Source of the DNA: an uncultured Collinsella sp.
GTDB lineage: Bacteria; Actinomycetota; Coriobacteriia; Coriobacteriales; Coriobacteriaceae
DNA: 64,000 nucleotides
NCBI GenBank assembly: GCA_902492935.1
Contig: CABUNJ010000006.1
Coordinates: 41,376-105,375, forward strand
Reading direction: 5' to 3'
Shown: one piece after another, positions 8,627 through 23,742 of the stretch
How positions within the stretch are numbered: the stretch's first letter is position 1
How the letters are laid out: each line of letters opens with the position of its first letter
The notes under the pieces: generated by a model
Told to the model about the DNA's origin: nothing
Seen by the model: the letters and a program-made list of their open reading frames with translations, nothing else
Databases searched by the model: none
Made by a program: the position numbers and the translations under genes

Positions 8627-9279
8627 CAGTTTGAGTGCTCGGCAAGATGCCTCATAACGGCGTGCCAGATCGGTGTGGGTAGCGCAGACGTGGCGCGCAC
8701 CATGCCGTCGGTGTCGACGCCACCCGTTGCGGCGCCACCGAGCTTCTGTGCGTGTTCGACGGAACACCCCATGCGAACGGCGCCCACGAGCTTGTCCATG
8801 GCCTCCGAAAACGGTCGTCGCAAGAGTCCCATGCGCGGGGAGCGACGAAGCGCCGCAATGCCGCTGTCGGCGCAGATGGCAACGCCGCCACACCACAATT
8901 GGTCATGGCGCTCACATGCCTTGAGCAGGCGAATGGCGGTCCCATGCGCCTGCTCAGTGCCCTCTTGTGCGGCTCGAATCGCGGCATAGACGCGCGTTCC
9001 CGTACCGCCAAAGCGCTCAAGCGCCTGCTCGATAGCTGTCAACGTCTCATCGTCAGCCACGTCTTCAATGGCCAGCACGATGCCATCGGCAACGCTGCCG
9101 GCGTCATTTGCCTTCAAGTCGACTGGGCGGGGGAGCACAGTGCCGGAAAGCTGTGCATAGGCGGCGATGGCATCCTGCAGGTCCCAAAGCAAAAACTCAA
9201 GATCGGCGCTATTGGGAATGCTGATATACGCAATGGTTTGCAGCGTTTTTGGTACATCGCCGCGTGCGGTCGTCTCCAT
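8623..9279 (-). CDS. uncharacterised 218-residue protein
   Basis: I do not recognise this protein confidently. It is a soluble alpha/beta protein with alternating hydrophobic strands and helices. It has a Cys/Gly-rich stretch near LWCGGVAICADSG and an RRSPRMGLLRRPFSEAMDKLV segment, loosely recalling flavodoxin-like or NADPH-dependent FMN reductase folds, but no complete FMN-binding motif is visible. ATG 9279 has an excellent AAAGGAGG five bases upstream; the frame also extends seven codons further without a better site. The gene converges on the glycosylase gene, sharing the CTAG that encodes both stops, and diverges from the aminotransferase gene. Confidence 0.65.
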   Translation of the reverse strand: METTARGDVPKTLQTIAYISIPNSADLEFLLWDLQDAIAAYAQLSGTVLPRPVDLKANDAGSVADGIVLAIEDVADDETLTAIEQALERFGGTGTRVYAAIRAAQEGTEQAHGTAIRLLKACERHDQLWCGGVAICADSGIAALRRSPRMGLLRRPFSEAMDKLVGAVRMGCSVEHAQKLGGAATGGVDTDGMVRATSALPTPIWHAVMRHLAEHSNC

Positions 9280-9340
9280 GCCGCCTCCTTTCCGGTTCAT
9301 TTCCGTTTAGGTTACACCGTCCGGCGGCGCCTCGCCGCGC

Positions 9341-9346
9341 TATCCT
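9341..9346 (+). promoter_or_regulatory. possible -10 of the aminotransferase gene
   Basis: TATCCT lies 26 bases before the aminotransferase start. The same hexamer is the -10 of the much better rpsL promoter in this window. No good -35 is visible. Confidence 0.3.
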
Positions 9347-9372
9347 AGTGCAACCCTTACGAAAGGAACGCC

Positions 9373-10509
9373 ATGCGCCTGCCCATGAATACCTCGCTTG
9401 CCACGCTCAAGCCCTCCGGCATCCGCCGAATCAACGCGCTCGCCGCCCAGCACCCGGGGTGCATCGCGCTCGCGCTCGGCGAGCCCGATTTTCCCACGCC
9501 CGATGTGATTAGCGCCGAGGTGACTGCTTCGTTGGACCGCGGCGACACGCACTATCCGCCCAACAACGGTCGCCCCGCCCTGCGTGAGGCGTTATCTGCC
9601 TACATGGGGGATGCGGGACTTGCGTTTTCGGCCGACGAGGTCATCCTGACCGACGGCGCGACCGAGGCCCTGTCGGCAACATTCATGGCTATGCTCAACC
9701 CCGGCGACGAGGTTATTATCCCCACGCCGGCCTTTGGCCTGTACGAGAGCATCGTCGTAGCCAATCACGCCAAAGCGGTCTTTTTGGATACGGAGCCTGC
9801 GCAATTTCAGATTGACGAGGATGCGCTTCGCGCCTGTGTGACCCCGGCGACCAAGGCCATCGTTATCTGCTCGCCCAATAACCCCACGGGCTGCATTCTC
9901 AACGCGGCATCGCTCGACGCCATGGCACACGTGGCAGAGCAGGCGGGCATCTACGTGGTCTGCGACGACGTATACAACCGCCTGGTTTATGTGGATGGCT
10001 ACGAGCGCTTTGCTCAGCGTCACCCGGAGCTGCGTGAGCAGACGGTAGTCATCGAGAGCTTCTCCAAGCCCTGGGCCATGACCGGCTGGCGCCTGGGTTG
10101 GCTCGCAGCAGCGGCACCCGTCATCGCCGAGATCGCAAAAGCTCACCAATACCTAGTATCGAGCGCCGTCTCCTTCGAAATGGACGCCGCAGCCCGAGCC
10201 CTCACCGTCGACCCAACCCCCATGCTCAAAGTCTACCGAGCCCGCCGTGAGCGCGTACTCGCAGCCTTAGACGCCATGGGCCTCGACGTAGTAGAGCCCG
10301 CAGGAGCCTTCTACACTTTCCCGTGCATCAAAAAGTTTGGTCTAACCAGCGAAGACTTCTGCATCAAAGCCATCAAAGAGGCCAACGTAGCCCTAGTTCC
10401 CGGAAACTGCTTCGGAACCGAAGGCCACATTCGCCTCAGCTATTGCGTTTCCGACCAAGATTTGGACGAAGGCCTAAATCGCCTGTCCACCTTCATTTCA
10501 ACCTTATAG
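9373..10509 (+). CDS. PLP-dependent class I/II aminotransferase
   Basis: This is a 378-residue fold-type I aminotransferase, probably acting on aspartate or an aromatic amino acid. The PLP-binding lysine is Lys232 in SFSKPWAMTGWRLGW. Other conserved parts are ALGEPDFPTP near the N-terminus, SPNNPTG (about residues 173-179) and the C-terminal GHIRLSYC, whose Arg should bind the substrate carboxylate. GAAAGGA precedes ATG 9373. From about 10140 to the stop the codon style changes to more A-ending codons (CCA, CGA, GTA, CTA). The gene ends 47 bases before palindromic element A, which may serve as its terminator. Confidence 0.85.
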   Translation: MRLPMNTSLATLKPSGIRRINALAAQHPGCIALALGEPDFPTPDVISAEVTASLDRGDTHYPPNNGRPALREALSAYMGDAGLAFSADEVILTDGATEALSATFMAMLNPGDEVIIPTPAFGLYESIVVANHAKAVFLDTEPAQFQIDEDALRACVTPATKAIVICSPNNPTGCILNAASLDAMAHVAEQAGIYVVCDDVYNRLVYVDGYERFAQRHPELREQTVVIESFSKPWAMTGWRLGWLAAAAPVIAEIAKAHQYLVSSAVSFEMDAAARALTVDPTPMLKVYRARRERVLAALDAMGLDVVEPAGAFYTFPCIKKFGLTSEDFCIKAIKEANVALVPGNCFGTEGHIRLSYCVSDQDLDEGLNRLSTFISTL

Positions 10510-10556
10510 CCCAACGGGACGCAACACATCAGCCCACCGACCCAAGCATTATGAGT

Positions 10557-10788
10557 GGGGGCGTCAGCCAACGAAAACCCGGGCTGCCCAAAGTCAACGC
10601 AGGCCGCGCCGCCAAAGGCCAGGCGCAAGGTTTTCGTAGATTCCGCACGAGCCGAAGAGCACTTAATGTGCTCTTCGTGCGAGCCAGGACTTGACCGAGC
10701 GAAAACCTTGCGCCTGGCGTTTGGCGGCACGGCCGGATGGTGGAATTGTGTGCAGCCCGGTTTTCCGTTGACCGACGCCGGGGTCCCC
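10557..10788. repeat. palindromic element A (core plus long arms)
   Basis: The core (about 10637-10699) contains CACTTAATGTG at 10660-10670 inside a perfect stem, and shares ATTCCGCACGAG and CCAGGACT with copies B-D. Inner arms 10602-10636 and 10700-10734 are complementary at 33 of 35 positions. Outer arms 10557-10587 and 10752-10788 pair with a few mismatches and indels. The arm sequence is unrelated to those of B-D. The right outer arm contains the -35 of the rplJ promoter. The 503-base gap between the aminotransferase and rplJ consists of this element, the promoter and the L10 leader. Confidence 0.85.
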
Positions 10789-10796
10789 GCCATAAT
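10768..10796 (+). promoter_or_regulatory. sigma-70 promoter of rplJ-rplL
   Basis: TTGACC (10768-10773) and CATAAT (10791-10796) are separated by 17 bases, directly upstream of the L10 leader. The -35 lies inside the right arm of palindromic element A. Confidence 0.7.
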
Positions 10797-10814
10797 ACTT
10801 TCGGTTCACGCACG

Positions 10815-10905
10815 AATCCGCTGCCAGAGACAGCCGGTGCAAACGGGCATCGCCCGCGAGCTTAATGGGATATCCCGCCAGCCGAGGTGGTCGAGTAGAT
10901 ATGTC
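10815..10905 (+). ncRNA. ribosomal protein L10 leader
   Basis: The segment contains CCAGAGACAGCCGGTG and later CCAGCCGAGGTGG, which resemble the conserved parts of the L10(L12)4-binding leader found before rplJ in many bacteria. It lies between the promoter and an attenuator-like hairpin. Binding of L10 to this mRNA is the known means of feedback control of rplJL. Confidence 0.7.
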
Positions 10906-10910
10906 TTCTC

Positions 10911-10948
10911 GCCCCCGTCGCTCATGCAGCGCGGGGGCTTTCTTTTTG
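10911..10948 (+). terminator. attenuator in the rplJ leader
   Basis: GCCCCCG and CGGGGGC form a stem with an inner CGCT/AGCG helix, followed by TTTCTTTTT. It lies before rplJ, so it fits a leader attenuator coupled to L10 binding. Confidence 0.75.
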
Positions 10949-11012
10949 GACATGCCCCCGTCACGTCCTTGTGGCGGACCGTGCCCGGAAAGAATTCGAG
11001 GAGGTGTAATTT

Positions 11013-11534
11013 ATGCCCCAGCAGTACAAAATCGACAAGGTTGCAGAGATCGAGTCCCGTATCGCCGAGAACGCCGGTCTGTTCGTCGTCAACTACAACG
11101 GTCTGACGGTTAAGCAGGCTCAGGAGCTGCGTCATCAGCTTCGCGAGTGCGGCGCCGAGATGAAGGTCTACAAGAACAACCTGGTCAAGATCGCTCTCAA
11201 GAACCAGGAGCAGCCCGAGATCGACGAGATCCTCGCCGGCCCCGTCGCTTATGTGTTCTACGAGACCGAGCCGGTCGAGGCCGCTAAGGCCCTTAAGGAC
11301 TTCTCCGCTAAGTCCAAGGGCGTCCTTGAGATCAAGGGCGGTATCTCCGACGGCAAGGCCGTTTCCGCTGATGATGTTAAGGCTATCGCCGAGCTGCCCA
11401 CCAAGGATCAGCTTCTCGGCCAGATCGCCGGCCTCATCTCCGGTTTCGCTCGCGACATCGCTGTCTGCGTCAACGGCGTTTCCTCTGGTCTCGCTCGTTC
11501 GATCCAGCAGGTCTCCGAGCAGAAGGCAGCCTAG
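11013..11534 (+). CDS. rplJ: 50S ribosomal protein L10
   Basis: L10 forms the base of the ribosomal stalk and holds the L7/L12 dimers that recruit translation factors. The 173-residue protein shows the typical N-terminal rRNA-binding domain (IDKVAEIESRIAENAGLFVVNYNGLTVKQAQELR) split here as residues about 4-38, the KVYKNNLVKIAL segment, and a C-terminal helix that binds L12. ATG 11013 has GAGGAGGTG upstream. It is the first gene of the rplJ-rplL operon and is expected to be autoregulated through the L10 leader. Confidence 0.97.
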   Translation: MPQQYKIDKVAEIESRIAENAGLFVVNYNGLTVKQAQELRHQLRECGAEMKVYKNNLVKIALKNQEQPEIDEILAGPVAYVFYETEPVEAAKALKDFSAKSKGVLEIKGGISDGKAVSADDVKAIAELPTKDQLLGQIAGLISGFARDIAVCVNGVSSGLARSIQQVSEQKAA

Positions 11535-11636
11535 TCGCTGTTTTCATCCGCGGCGGCAACGCCGCACCCCTGGCGCATTCGCGCCGTGTTTTAACTGATC
11601 TCCGTGCATCCACACGGAAACCGAAAGGACTTAGAA

Positions 11637-12014
11637 ATGGCTAAGCTTACCACCGATGAGATCATCGATGCTCTTAAGGAAATGACCCTTCTCGAGGCTT
11701 CCGAGCTCGTCAAGGCTATCGAGGACACCTTCGGCGTTTCCGCCGCTGCTCCTGCCGCTGTTGTCGCCGCTCCCGCTGCTGGCGCTGCTGAGGCCGAGGA
11801 GAAGACCGAGTTTGACGTCGTGCTCGAGGGCTTCGGCGACAACAAGATCCAGGTCATCAAGGCCGTCCGTGAGCTCACCAACCTTGGCCTGAAGGAGGCC
11901 AAGGAGGTCGTCGAGGGCGCTCCCAAGGCTGTTCTCGAGGGTGCCAAGAAGGAGGACGCCGAGGCTGCCAAGGAGAAGCTCGAGGCTGCTGGCGCTGCTG
12001 TCACCCTCAAGTAA
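11637..12014 (+). CDS. rplL: 50S ribosomal protein L7/L12
   Basis: L7/L12 is the multi-copy acidic stalk protein that stimulates GTPase factors. The 125-residue product has an N-terminal dimerisation domain (residues 1-35), an Ala-rich flexible hinge (about 38-55), and the conserved C-terminal domain with KIQVIKAVRELTNLGLKEAK. ATG 11637 follows GAAAGGA; an upstream in-frame start at 11604 adds eleven non-homologous residues and is rejected. It lies 102 bases after rplJ and ends at a strong terminator. Confidence 0.97.
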   Translation: MAKLTTDEIIDALKEMTLLEASELVKAIEDTFGVSAAAPAAVVAAPAAGAAEAEEKTEFDVVLEGFGDNKIQVIKAVRELTNLGLKEAKEVVEGAPKAVLEGAKKEDAEAAKEKLEAAGAAVTLK

Positions 12015-12041
12015 TCAGGCTTTCTCGCCAGATTTCTTTGC

Positions 12042-12076
12042 AGACGGGGTTAGCATTGCGAGCCCCGTCTTTTTTG
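12042..12076 (+). terminator. rho-independent terminator after rplL
   Basis: AGACGGGG (12042-12049) pairs with CCCCGTCT (12063-12070), followed by a run of T. Confidence 0.92.
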
Positions 12077-12144
12077 TTTAGACCCCTCGGCTTCGTTTGC
12101 TCGGCATGCAAATTGTCGTCGTTAGCGTTGCTTTGGGGCCGATA

Positions 12145-12161
12145 CCGTTGGGCGATAAAAT
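12145..12161. promoter_or_regulatory. 17-bp motif upstream of galU, repeated upstream of ridA
   Basis: CCGTTGGGCGATAAAAT occurs here and identically at 52813-52829. Similarity continues in the next 25 bases with CGTG-AATAAT-TTGC spacing. The rest of the 313-base rplL-galU gap holds the rplL terminator and no gene. Confidence 0.55.
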
Positions 12162-12327
12162 TGCGCCATTCGTGCAATAATTTGCGTTGACCTGCTGAAG
12201 AATTGCGTTTGCCTTACGGCTGCGCCTGCTCCCGGCGGTAAGATACTTCGGTATCGCAATTTGGTCTGCGGCCGCCGTGCCGCACGCACAGGGCGCATGC
12301 GCGCCTGCGAAAGGATCCTTGAATAAC

Positions 12328-13236
12328 ATGAAGGCAATCATCCCCGCCGCCGGTCTGGGCACGCGTTTTCTGCCTGGCACCAAGTGCACGCCTAAAGAGA
12401 TGCTGCCGGTACTCGACAAGCCGGTCATCCAGTATGTCGTTGAGGAGGCACTCGACCCCGAGGAGGTCGACGATGCCATTATCGTCACCTCTCCCGGTAA
12501 GCCCGAGCTGCTGAGCTACTTCCAGCCCGATCGCTCGCTCGAGAACCTGCTGCGCGAGCGCGGCAAGGATGCTTACGCCGATGCCGTTGCCCACGCTGGC
12601 GGCATGCCGGTCGACTTCCGCTATCAGTACGAGCCCAAGGGCCTCGGTCACGCTATTCGCTCTGCCGCCGACGCGGTGGCGGGGGAGAACTTCCTGGTTC
12701 TTCTGGGCGACTACGTTGTGCCTAACCGCGACATCTGCGACAAGATGCTCGCCGTCTCCAAGGAGCACGGCGGCGCTTCCGTTATCGCCGTTGCCGCGTG
12801 CTCTCCCGAGGAAGTCAGCCGCTACGGCGTTATCGCCGGCGAGCGCGTTGGTGCCCTCGAGGGCGCCGAGGACGTTGCCGACGACGAGCCGGGCGCTGTG
12901 TGGCGCATCGGCGGTCTGGTCGAGAAGCCCGCTCCCGAGGCGGCTCCGTCCAACCTGTACATCGTCGGTCGTTACCTGCTGAGCCCGCTGGTCATGGACC
13001 TGCTCGCCGATCAGCAGGCTGGCAAGGGCGGCGAGATCCAGCTCACCGACGCCATGGCCCGTTCGCTCGACCGCGAGGCCATGTACGCCGTCGTCATCGA
13101 CCCGCTGTCGGGCTACGACACCGGCACTCCCTCTGGTTGGATGGCCACTAACGCCCTCATGGCTGCAAACGACCCCCGCTTTGCCGATGCCTTCTGGGAC
13201 GCCATCGACGAGCGCGGCGGATTGATGCGCAAGTAA
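12328..13236 (+). CDS. galU: UTP-glucose-1-phosphate uridylyltransferase
   Basis: GalU makes UDP-glucose from UTP and glucose-1-phosphate for cell-envelope glycans and galactose metabolism. The 302-residue product starts with the nucleotidyltransferase signature AAGLGTRFLPGTK (residues 6-18), then PKEMLPVLDKPVIQY, which is diagnostic of GalU. ATG 12328 is chosen; AAAGGA lies about 12 bases upstream, so the in-frame TTG at 12319 is also possible. It forms a single-gene unit closed by a terminator. Confidence 0.93.
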   Translation: MKAIIPAAGLGTRFLPGTKCTPKEMLPVLDKPVIQYVVEEALDPEEVDDAIIVTSPGKPELLSYFQPDRSLENLLRERGKDAYADAVAHAGGMPVDFRYQYEPKGLGHAIRSAADAVAGENFLVLLGDYVVPNRDICDKMLAVSKEHGGASVIAVAACSPEEVSRYGVIAGERVGALEGAEDVADDEPGAVWRIGGLVEKPAPEAAPSNLYIVGRYLLSPLVMDLLADQQAGKGGEIQLTDAMARSLDREAMYAVVIDPLSGYDTGTPSGWMATNALMAANDPRFADAFWDAIDERGGLMRK

Positions 13237-13256
13237 GCCTTCGGGCACCGACATTT

Positions 13257-13289
13257 ACGGGCGTGGACCTCGGTTCGCGCCCGTTTTTT
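13257..13289 (+). terminator. rho-independent terminator after galU
   Basis: ACGGGCG (13257-13263) pairs with CGCCCGT (13278-13284), followed by six Ts. Confidence 0.9.
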
Positions 13290-13332
13290 ATAAGAGCTGC
13301 GATTGCCGCCTCTCTGTTCACAGAAAATATAT

Positions 13333-13344
13333 GAACAGATGTTC
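13333..13344. promoter_or_regulatory. LexA (SOS)-box-like palindrome upstream of rpoB
   Basis: GAACAGATGTTC fits the GAAC-N4-GTTC pattern of the Gram-positive/actinobacterial SOS box. It lies between the galU terminator and the rpoB promoter. A longer imperfect palindrome (ACAGAAAA near 13320 and TTTTCTGT near 13368) surrounds it. Confidence 0.4.
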
Positions 13345-13422
13345 GATACACATACATCTACCTGCGTGTTTTCTGTCGAAAATCTTTGCTACTCCAAAAA
13401 CTCAATCGCGTCAAGGCTTTTC

Positions 13423-13450
13423 TTGCCCAACGGTCGGTACCTGATAAACT
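13423..13450 (+). promoter_or_regulatory. candidate rpoB promoter
   Basis: TTGCCC (13423-13428) and TAAACT (13445-13450) are 16 bases apart and 73 bases before the rpoB start. Confidence 0.45.
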
Positions 13451-13523
13451 ATTAGGTTGCGATAACTGGCGAAGCTATGCCTCGCCAACCCACCGAGCAT
13501 TTCCGTGAAGGAGGAAAAACCTG

Positions 13524-17015
<3,492 letters not shown>

Positions 17016-17021
17016 TTGACT

Positions 17022-21497
<4,476 letters not shown>

Positions 21498-21524
21498 TTT
21501 CCTAGTACGTTAACCGCCCTTCCA

Positions 21525-21560
21525 AAGACCCGCTTCCCAACAGGGGAGCGGGTCTTTTTT
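21525..21560 (+). terminator. rho-independent terminator after rpoC
   Basis: AAGACCCGCT pairs with AGCGGGTCTT around TCCCAACAGGGG, itself partly paired, with a T-run after. Confidence 0.92.
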
Positions 21561-21567
21561 GGTGAGG

Positions 21568-21759
21568 AACGTTGCCCCGACGAGCACGTCGGATTCCCGG
21601 AACGGGCGGCCCGCTGTTAAAGTTTGTCGCGAGTTCCGCACGCAAAGGAAAGCACTTAATGTGCTTTCCGTCTTGTGCAGGACTGTAGAGCAGCAAACTT
21701 AAACAGCGGGCCGCCCGTTCCGGGAATCCGCCCCCGCGCACAGAAGGGGATTCCTTTTG
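21568..21759. repeat. palindromic element B
   Basis: Arms 21591-21626 and 21694-21729 are complementary at 35 of 36 positions. The core carries CACTTAATGTG (21653-21663) inside a covarying stem, with GTCGCGAGTTCCGCACG on the left and CAGGACTGTAGAGCAGC on the right. A left mini-hairpin (CCGACGAGCACGTCGG) and a right CCCC/GGGG hairpin followed by ATTCCTTTTG are shared with copy C. It is exactly as long as copy C (192 bp), in the same orientation, and fills most of the 385-base gap after rpoC. Confidence 0.88.
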
Positions 21760-21764
21760 CCAAT

Positions 21765-21785
21765 AAGGGACAGGTTTATTTTGGT
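21765..21785 (+). repeat. REP-like sequence, left inverted repeat of the sigma cassette
   Basis: A 21-bp sequence beginning AAGGGACAGGTTTATT is matched perfectly, in inverted orientation, by 23712-23732. Similarity continues imperfectly for about 12 bases inward. GGGACAGG-type motifs are typical of bacterial REP sequences. Confidence 0.75.
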
Positions 21786-21882
21786 AGGTTTTTCCTGCTT
21801 GAATTTGAAACATTTCGTCCGGCCAGAGCGTATCTATGGTGAGGACCTCATCAAGAATCATTACCGTCACCGGGAGGTGATT

Positions 21883-22401
21883 GTGGAAGAACAGGCATTT
21901 AGACAGGCGGTCGAAGATCACCGGGATGTCGTGTTTCGAATCGCCTTGACGTACCTGCGCGATCGCGCCGATGCCGACGATATTGCCCAAGATGTCTTTC
22001 TTAAGTTGCTTAAAAGCGATGGACACTTTGAAAGTTGGGAACATCTTCGCCGCTGGCTTATCCGGGTCACGATCAATGAATGTAAATCGCTCTTTCGAAA
22101 GCCATGGAGGCGTGTAGAGGATATCGAGAACCTGGCCGATTCGCTTTCGGCGGCGCAGGATGAGACCAAGGCGGTCCTGTCAGACGTTATGCGACTTCCG
22201 GAGCGATTCCGTATCCCCATCGTGCTCTATTACTATCTGGGCTTTTCGACCTCAGAGATTGCCGAGTTACTGCATGTGCCAGCCGCGACCGTTCGAACGC
22301 GTTTAGCTCGCGGTAGATCGAAGCTCAAATTCATCCTAGAGGAGGGCGACCGTGAAATCCAACCAGATCAAGCAGGCCTTCGAGTCCGTCCAAGCCGATA
22401 G
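21883..22401 (+). CDS. ECF-type RNA polymerase sigma factor
   Basis: This 172-residue protein is an extracytoplasmic-function sigma factor that redirects RNA polymerase. Region 2 is at about residues 12-75 (DRADADDIAQDVFLKLL) and region 4 at about 105-160 (LPERFRIPIVLYYYLGF and a helix-turn-helix in SEIAELLHVPAATVRTRLARG). No extra C-terminal domain is present. GTG 21883 with GGGAGG five bases upstream is preferred; the frame extends to 21757 but that part overlaps the REP sequence. The next gene overlaps its 3' end by 50 bases, so the two are coupled. Confidence 0.9.
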   Translation: MEEQAFRQAVEDHRDVVFRIALTYLRDRADADDIAQDVFLKLLKSDGHFESWEHLRRWLIRVTINECKSLFRKPWRRVEDIENLADSLSAAQDETKAVLSDVMRLPERFRIPIVLYYYLGFSTSEIAELLHVPAATVRTRLARGRSKLKFILEEGDREIQPDQAGLRVRPSR

Positions 22402-23428
22402 CGATCTTGCTGACCGTGTTCTTTATGCCGCTGCTGGCGAGCCGCTTCGCCGAAAGGGTCACGCGAAGCCTCTGTATGTTGCCGTAATCGGATGTCTTGC
22501 CGGAGTGCTGGCGACCGGAGGGGTCGCCTACGCTGTTGTCAATTCCAGTTATTTTGCCTCTGCCTGGGGAAACCATGGCAACGGAGAGTCCGTTACCTGG
22601 ACAAATGGCGGCTCGTCGGGGACGAAATATACCTACACCAGAGAGTTTGGTGATGGTATCGCGCCCCAAAGCCTGGAGGGTGCAGTCCAGAAGGTCAATC
22701 TGTCCGTCGAGGGCAACGGCTATACGCTCGACATTCATGAGATGGCAATCGACGAGAACGGTTGCGGTGCTGTGACGTTTACATTGTCCAATCCGAATGG
22801 CGTTAACTACTACAAGCCGGCGGCAGAGCTTGGCGAACTTGTTCTCTATGGTGAAGAAGAAGGGGGCGTCAGTACACCCAGCATGAACTTCGGCGAGGAA
22901 TGGGCTGATACACGCTGCACCATTGATAAAGACACATCAAGCGACACGGTCATTAACGGCACGATGTACTTTGCATCTTGGAATCGCGATCGAGATTTAC
23001 GACATGCGGTCACCTGGAATATCAGTTGGACGGAGGGCAAAGGTGAGGATGCGAAGGTGATCGAGGTATCGACGCCAGAGTTTAACGTCGGAGCGCACGT
23101 CGATACAAAAGAACTCCGCTCCGATGACTCGCCTCTCGAGATCAGTCCGTTTTCCATCCAGACGCACATCGATGATCTGGGCTATGAAGCAGTTGATCAT
23201 AAACTGACCGTCACCTACAAGGATGGGTCAGAGCAGATTATCGAAGATGACGACGCAGGGGCGTACAATTTCTATGTTTCGATGGGACGCAATAGCGGAG
23301 AGAACATTTGGGTGCCAACGAAGTTGATTGATGTCGACCAAGTGGTTTCAGTAACGCTCGAAGGCACACGCTGCACTTCAACAGGGGGCGCCGAAACGCC
23401 GGAACCCTTTACCATCGTCTATTCGTAA
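22352..23428 (+). CDS. membrane-anchored partner of the ECF sigma factor (DUF4179-like)
   Basis: The 358-residue protein has a short cytoplasmic N-terminus (about residues 1-38), a single membrane segment (about 40-62, PLYVAVIGCLAGVLATGGVAY), and a large outward-facing domain rich in beta-strand pattern. This layout is that of anti-sigma factors and DUF4179-type proteins encoded after ECF sigma genes. The inferred job is to hold the sigma factor at the membrane until an outside signal is sensed. No zinc-binding anti-sigma motif (HxxxCxxC) is visible. GTG 22352 has GGAGGG upstream and overlaps the sigma gene by 50 bases. The gene ends at a terminator-like hairpin. Confidence 0.7.
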   Translation: MKSNQIKQAFESVQADSDLADRVLYAAAGEPLRRKGHAKPLYVAVIGCLAGVLATGGVAYAVVNSSYFASAWGNHGNGESVTWTNGGSSGTKYTYTREFGDGIAPQSLEGAVQKVNLSVEGNGYTLDIHEMAIDENGCGAVTFTLSNPNGVNYYKPAAELGELVLYGEEEGGVSTPSMNFGEEWADTRCTIDKDTSSDTVINGTMYFASWNRDRDLRHAVTWNISWTEGKGEDAKVIEVSTPEFNVGAHVDTKELRSDDSPLEISPFSIQTHIDDLGYEAVDHKLTVTYKDGSEQIIEDDDAGAYNFYVSMGRNSGENIWVPTKLIDVDQVVSVTLEGTRCTSTGGAETPEPFTIVYS

Positions 23429-23435
23429 GATTTGG

Positions 23436-23468
23436 GGCCGCTTTCTACTAGGGGAAGCGGCCTTCTTT
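23436..23468 (+). terminator. terminator after the sigma cassette
   Basis: GGCCGCTT (23436-23443) pairs with AAGCGGCC (23455-23462), followed by TTCTTT. Confidence 0.75.
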
Positions 23469-23513
23469 GCGGTAAATGGGCGGTTAGACCGCACGATATT
23501 CGCCTGCATTCCT

Positions 23514-23634
23514 GAAGTATGCGGCAAAATCTTGATGGGTCGACCACACCGTATATGCTCAAGCGCTCTACCTGCGGGTTTATTATCGCAAAACCCCGGT
23601 GCGCTCGGCGGGTCCAGAATTTGCCGCATACTTC
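23514..23634. repeat. 121-bp terminal-inverted-repeat element
   Basis: GAAGTATGCGGCAAA (23514-23528) and its perfect complement (23620-23634) bound a 121-bp AT/GC mosaic with an inner GGGTTT/AAAACCC pair. It has no coding capacity and no other copy in the window. It could be a small MITE-like or regulatory palindrome. Confidence 0.5.
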
Positions 23635-23711
23635 CGAAAGCGCCGCCGATTTCCATGCGACAGGTGAGAGCAGATCACCGTTGGAGCGCGACGTTTCCCC
23701 AGATAAAACCG

Positions 23712-23732
23712 ACCAAAATAAACCTGTCCCTT
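23712..23732 (-). repeat. REP-like sequence, right inverted repeat of the sigma cassette
   Basis: This is the exact reverse complement of 21765-21785. Together with it and elements B and C it encloses the sigma-factor cassette. The 682-base gap before rpsL contains the terminator, the 121-bp element, this repeat, element C and the rpsL promoter. Confidence 0.75.
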
Positions 23733-23742
23733 TTTGGCAGGT

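Noticed and set aside
10557..10788. Possibility that element A is an ordinary terminator or IS remnant
   Set aside because: There is no U-tract or transposase fragment, and the core is shared with three other loci having different arms, so it is reported as its own family.
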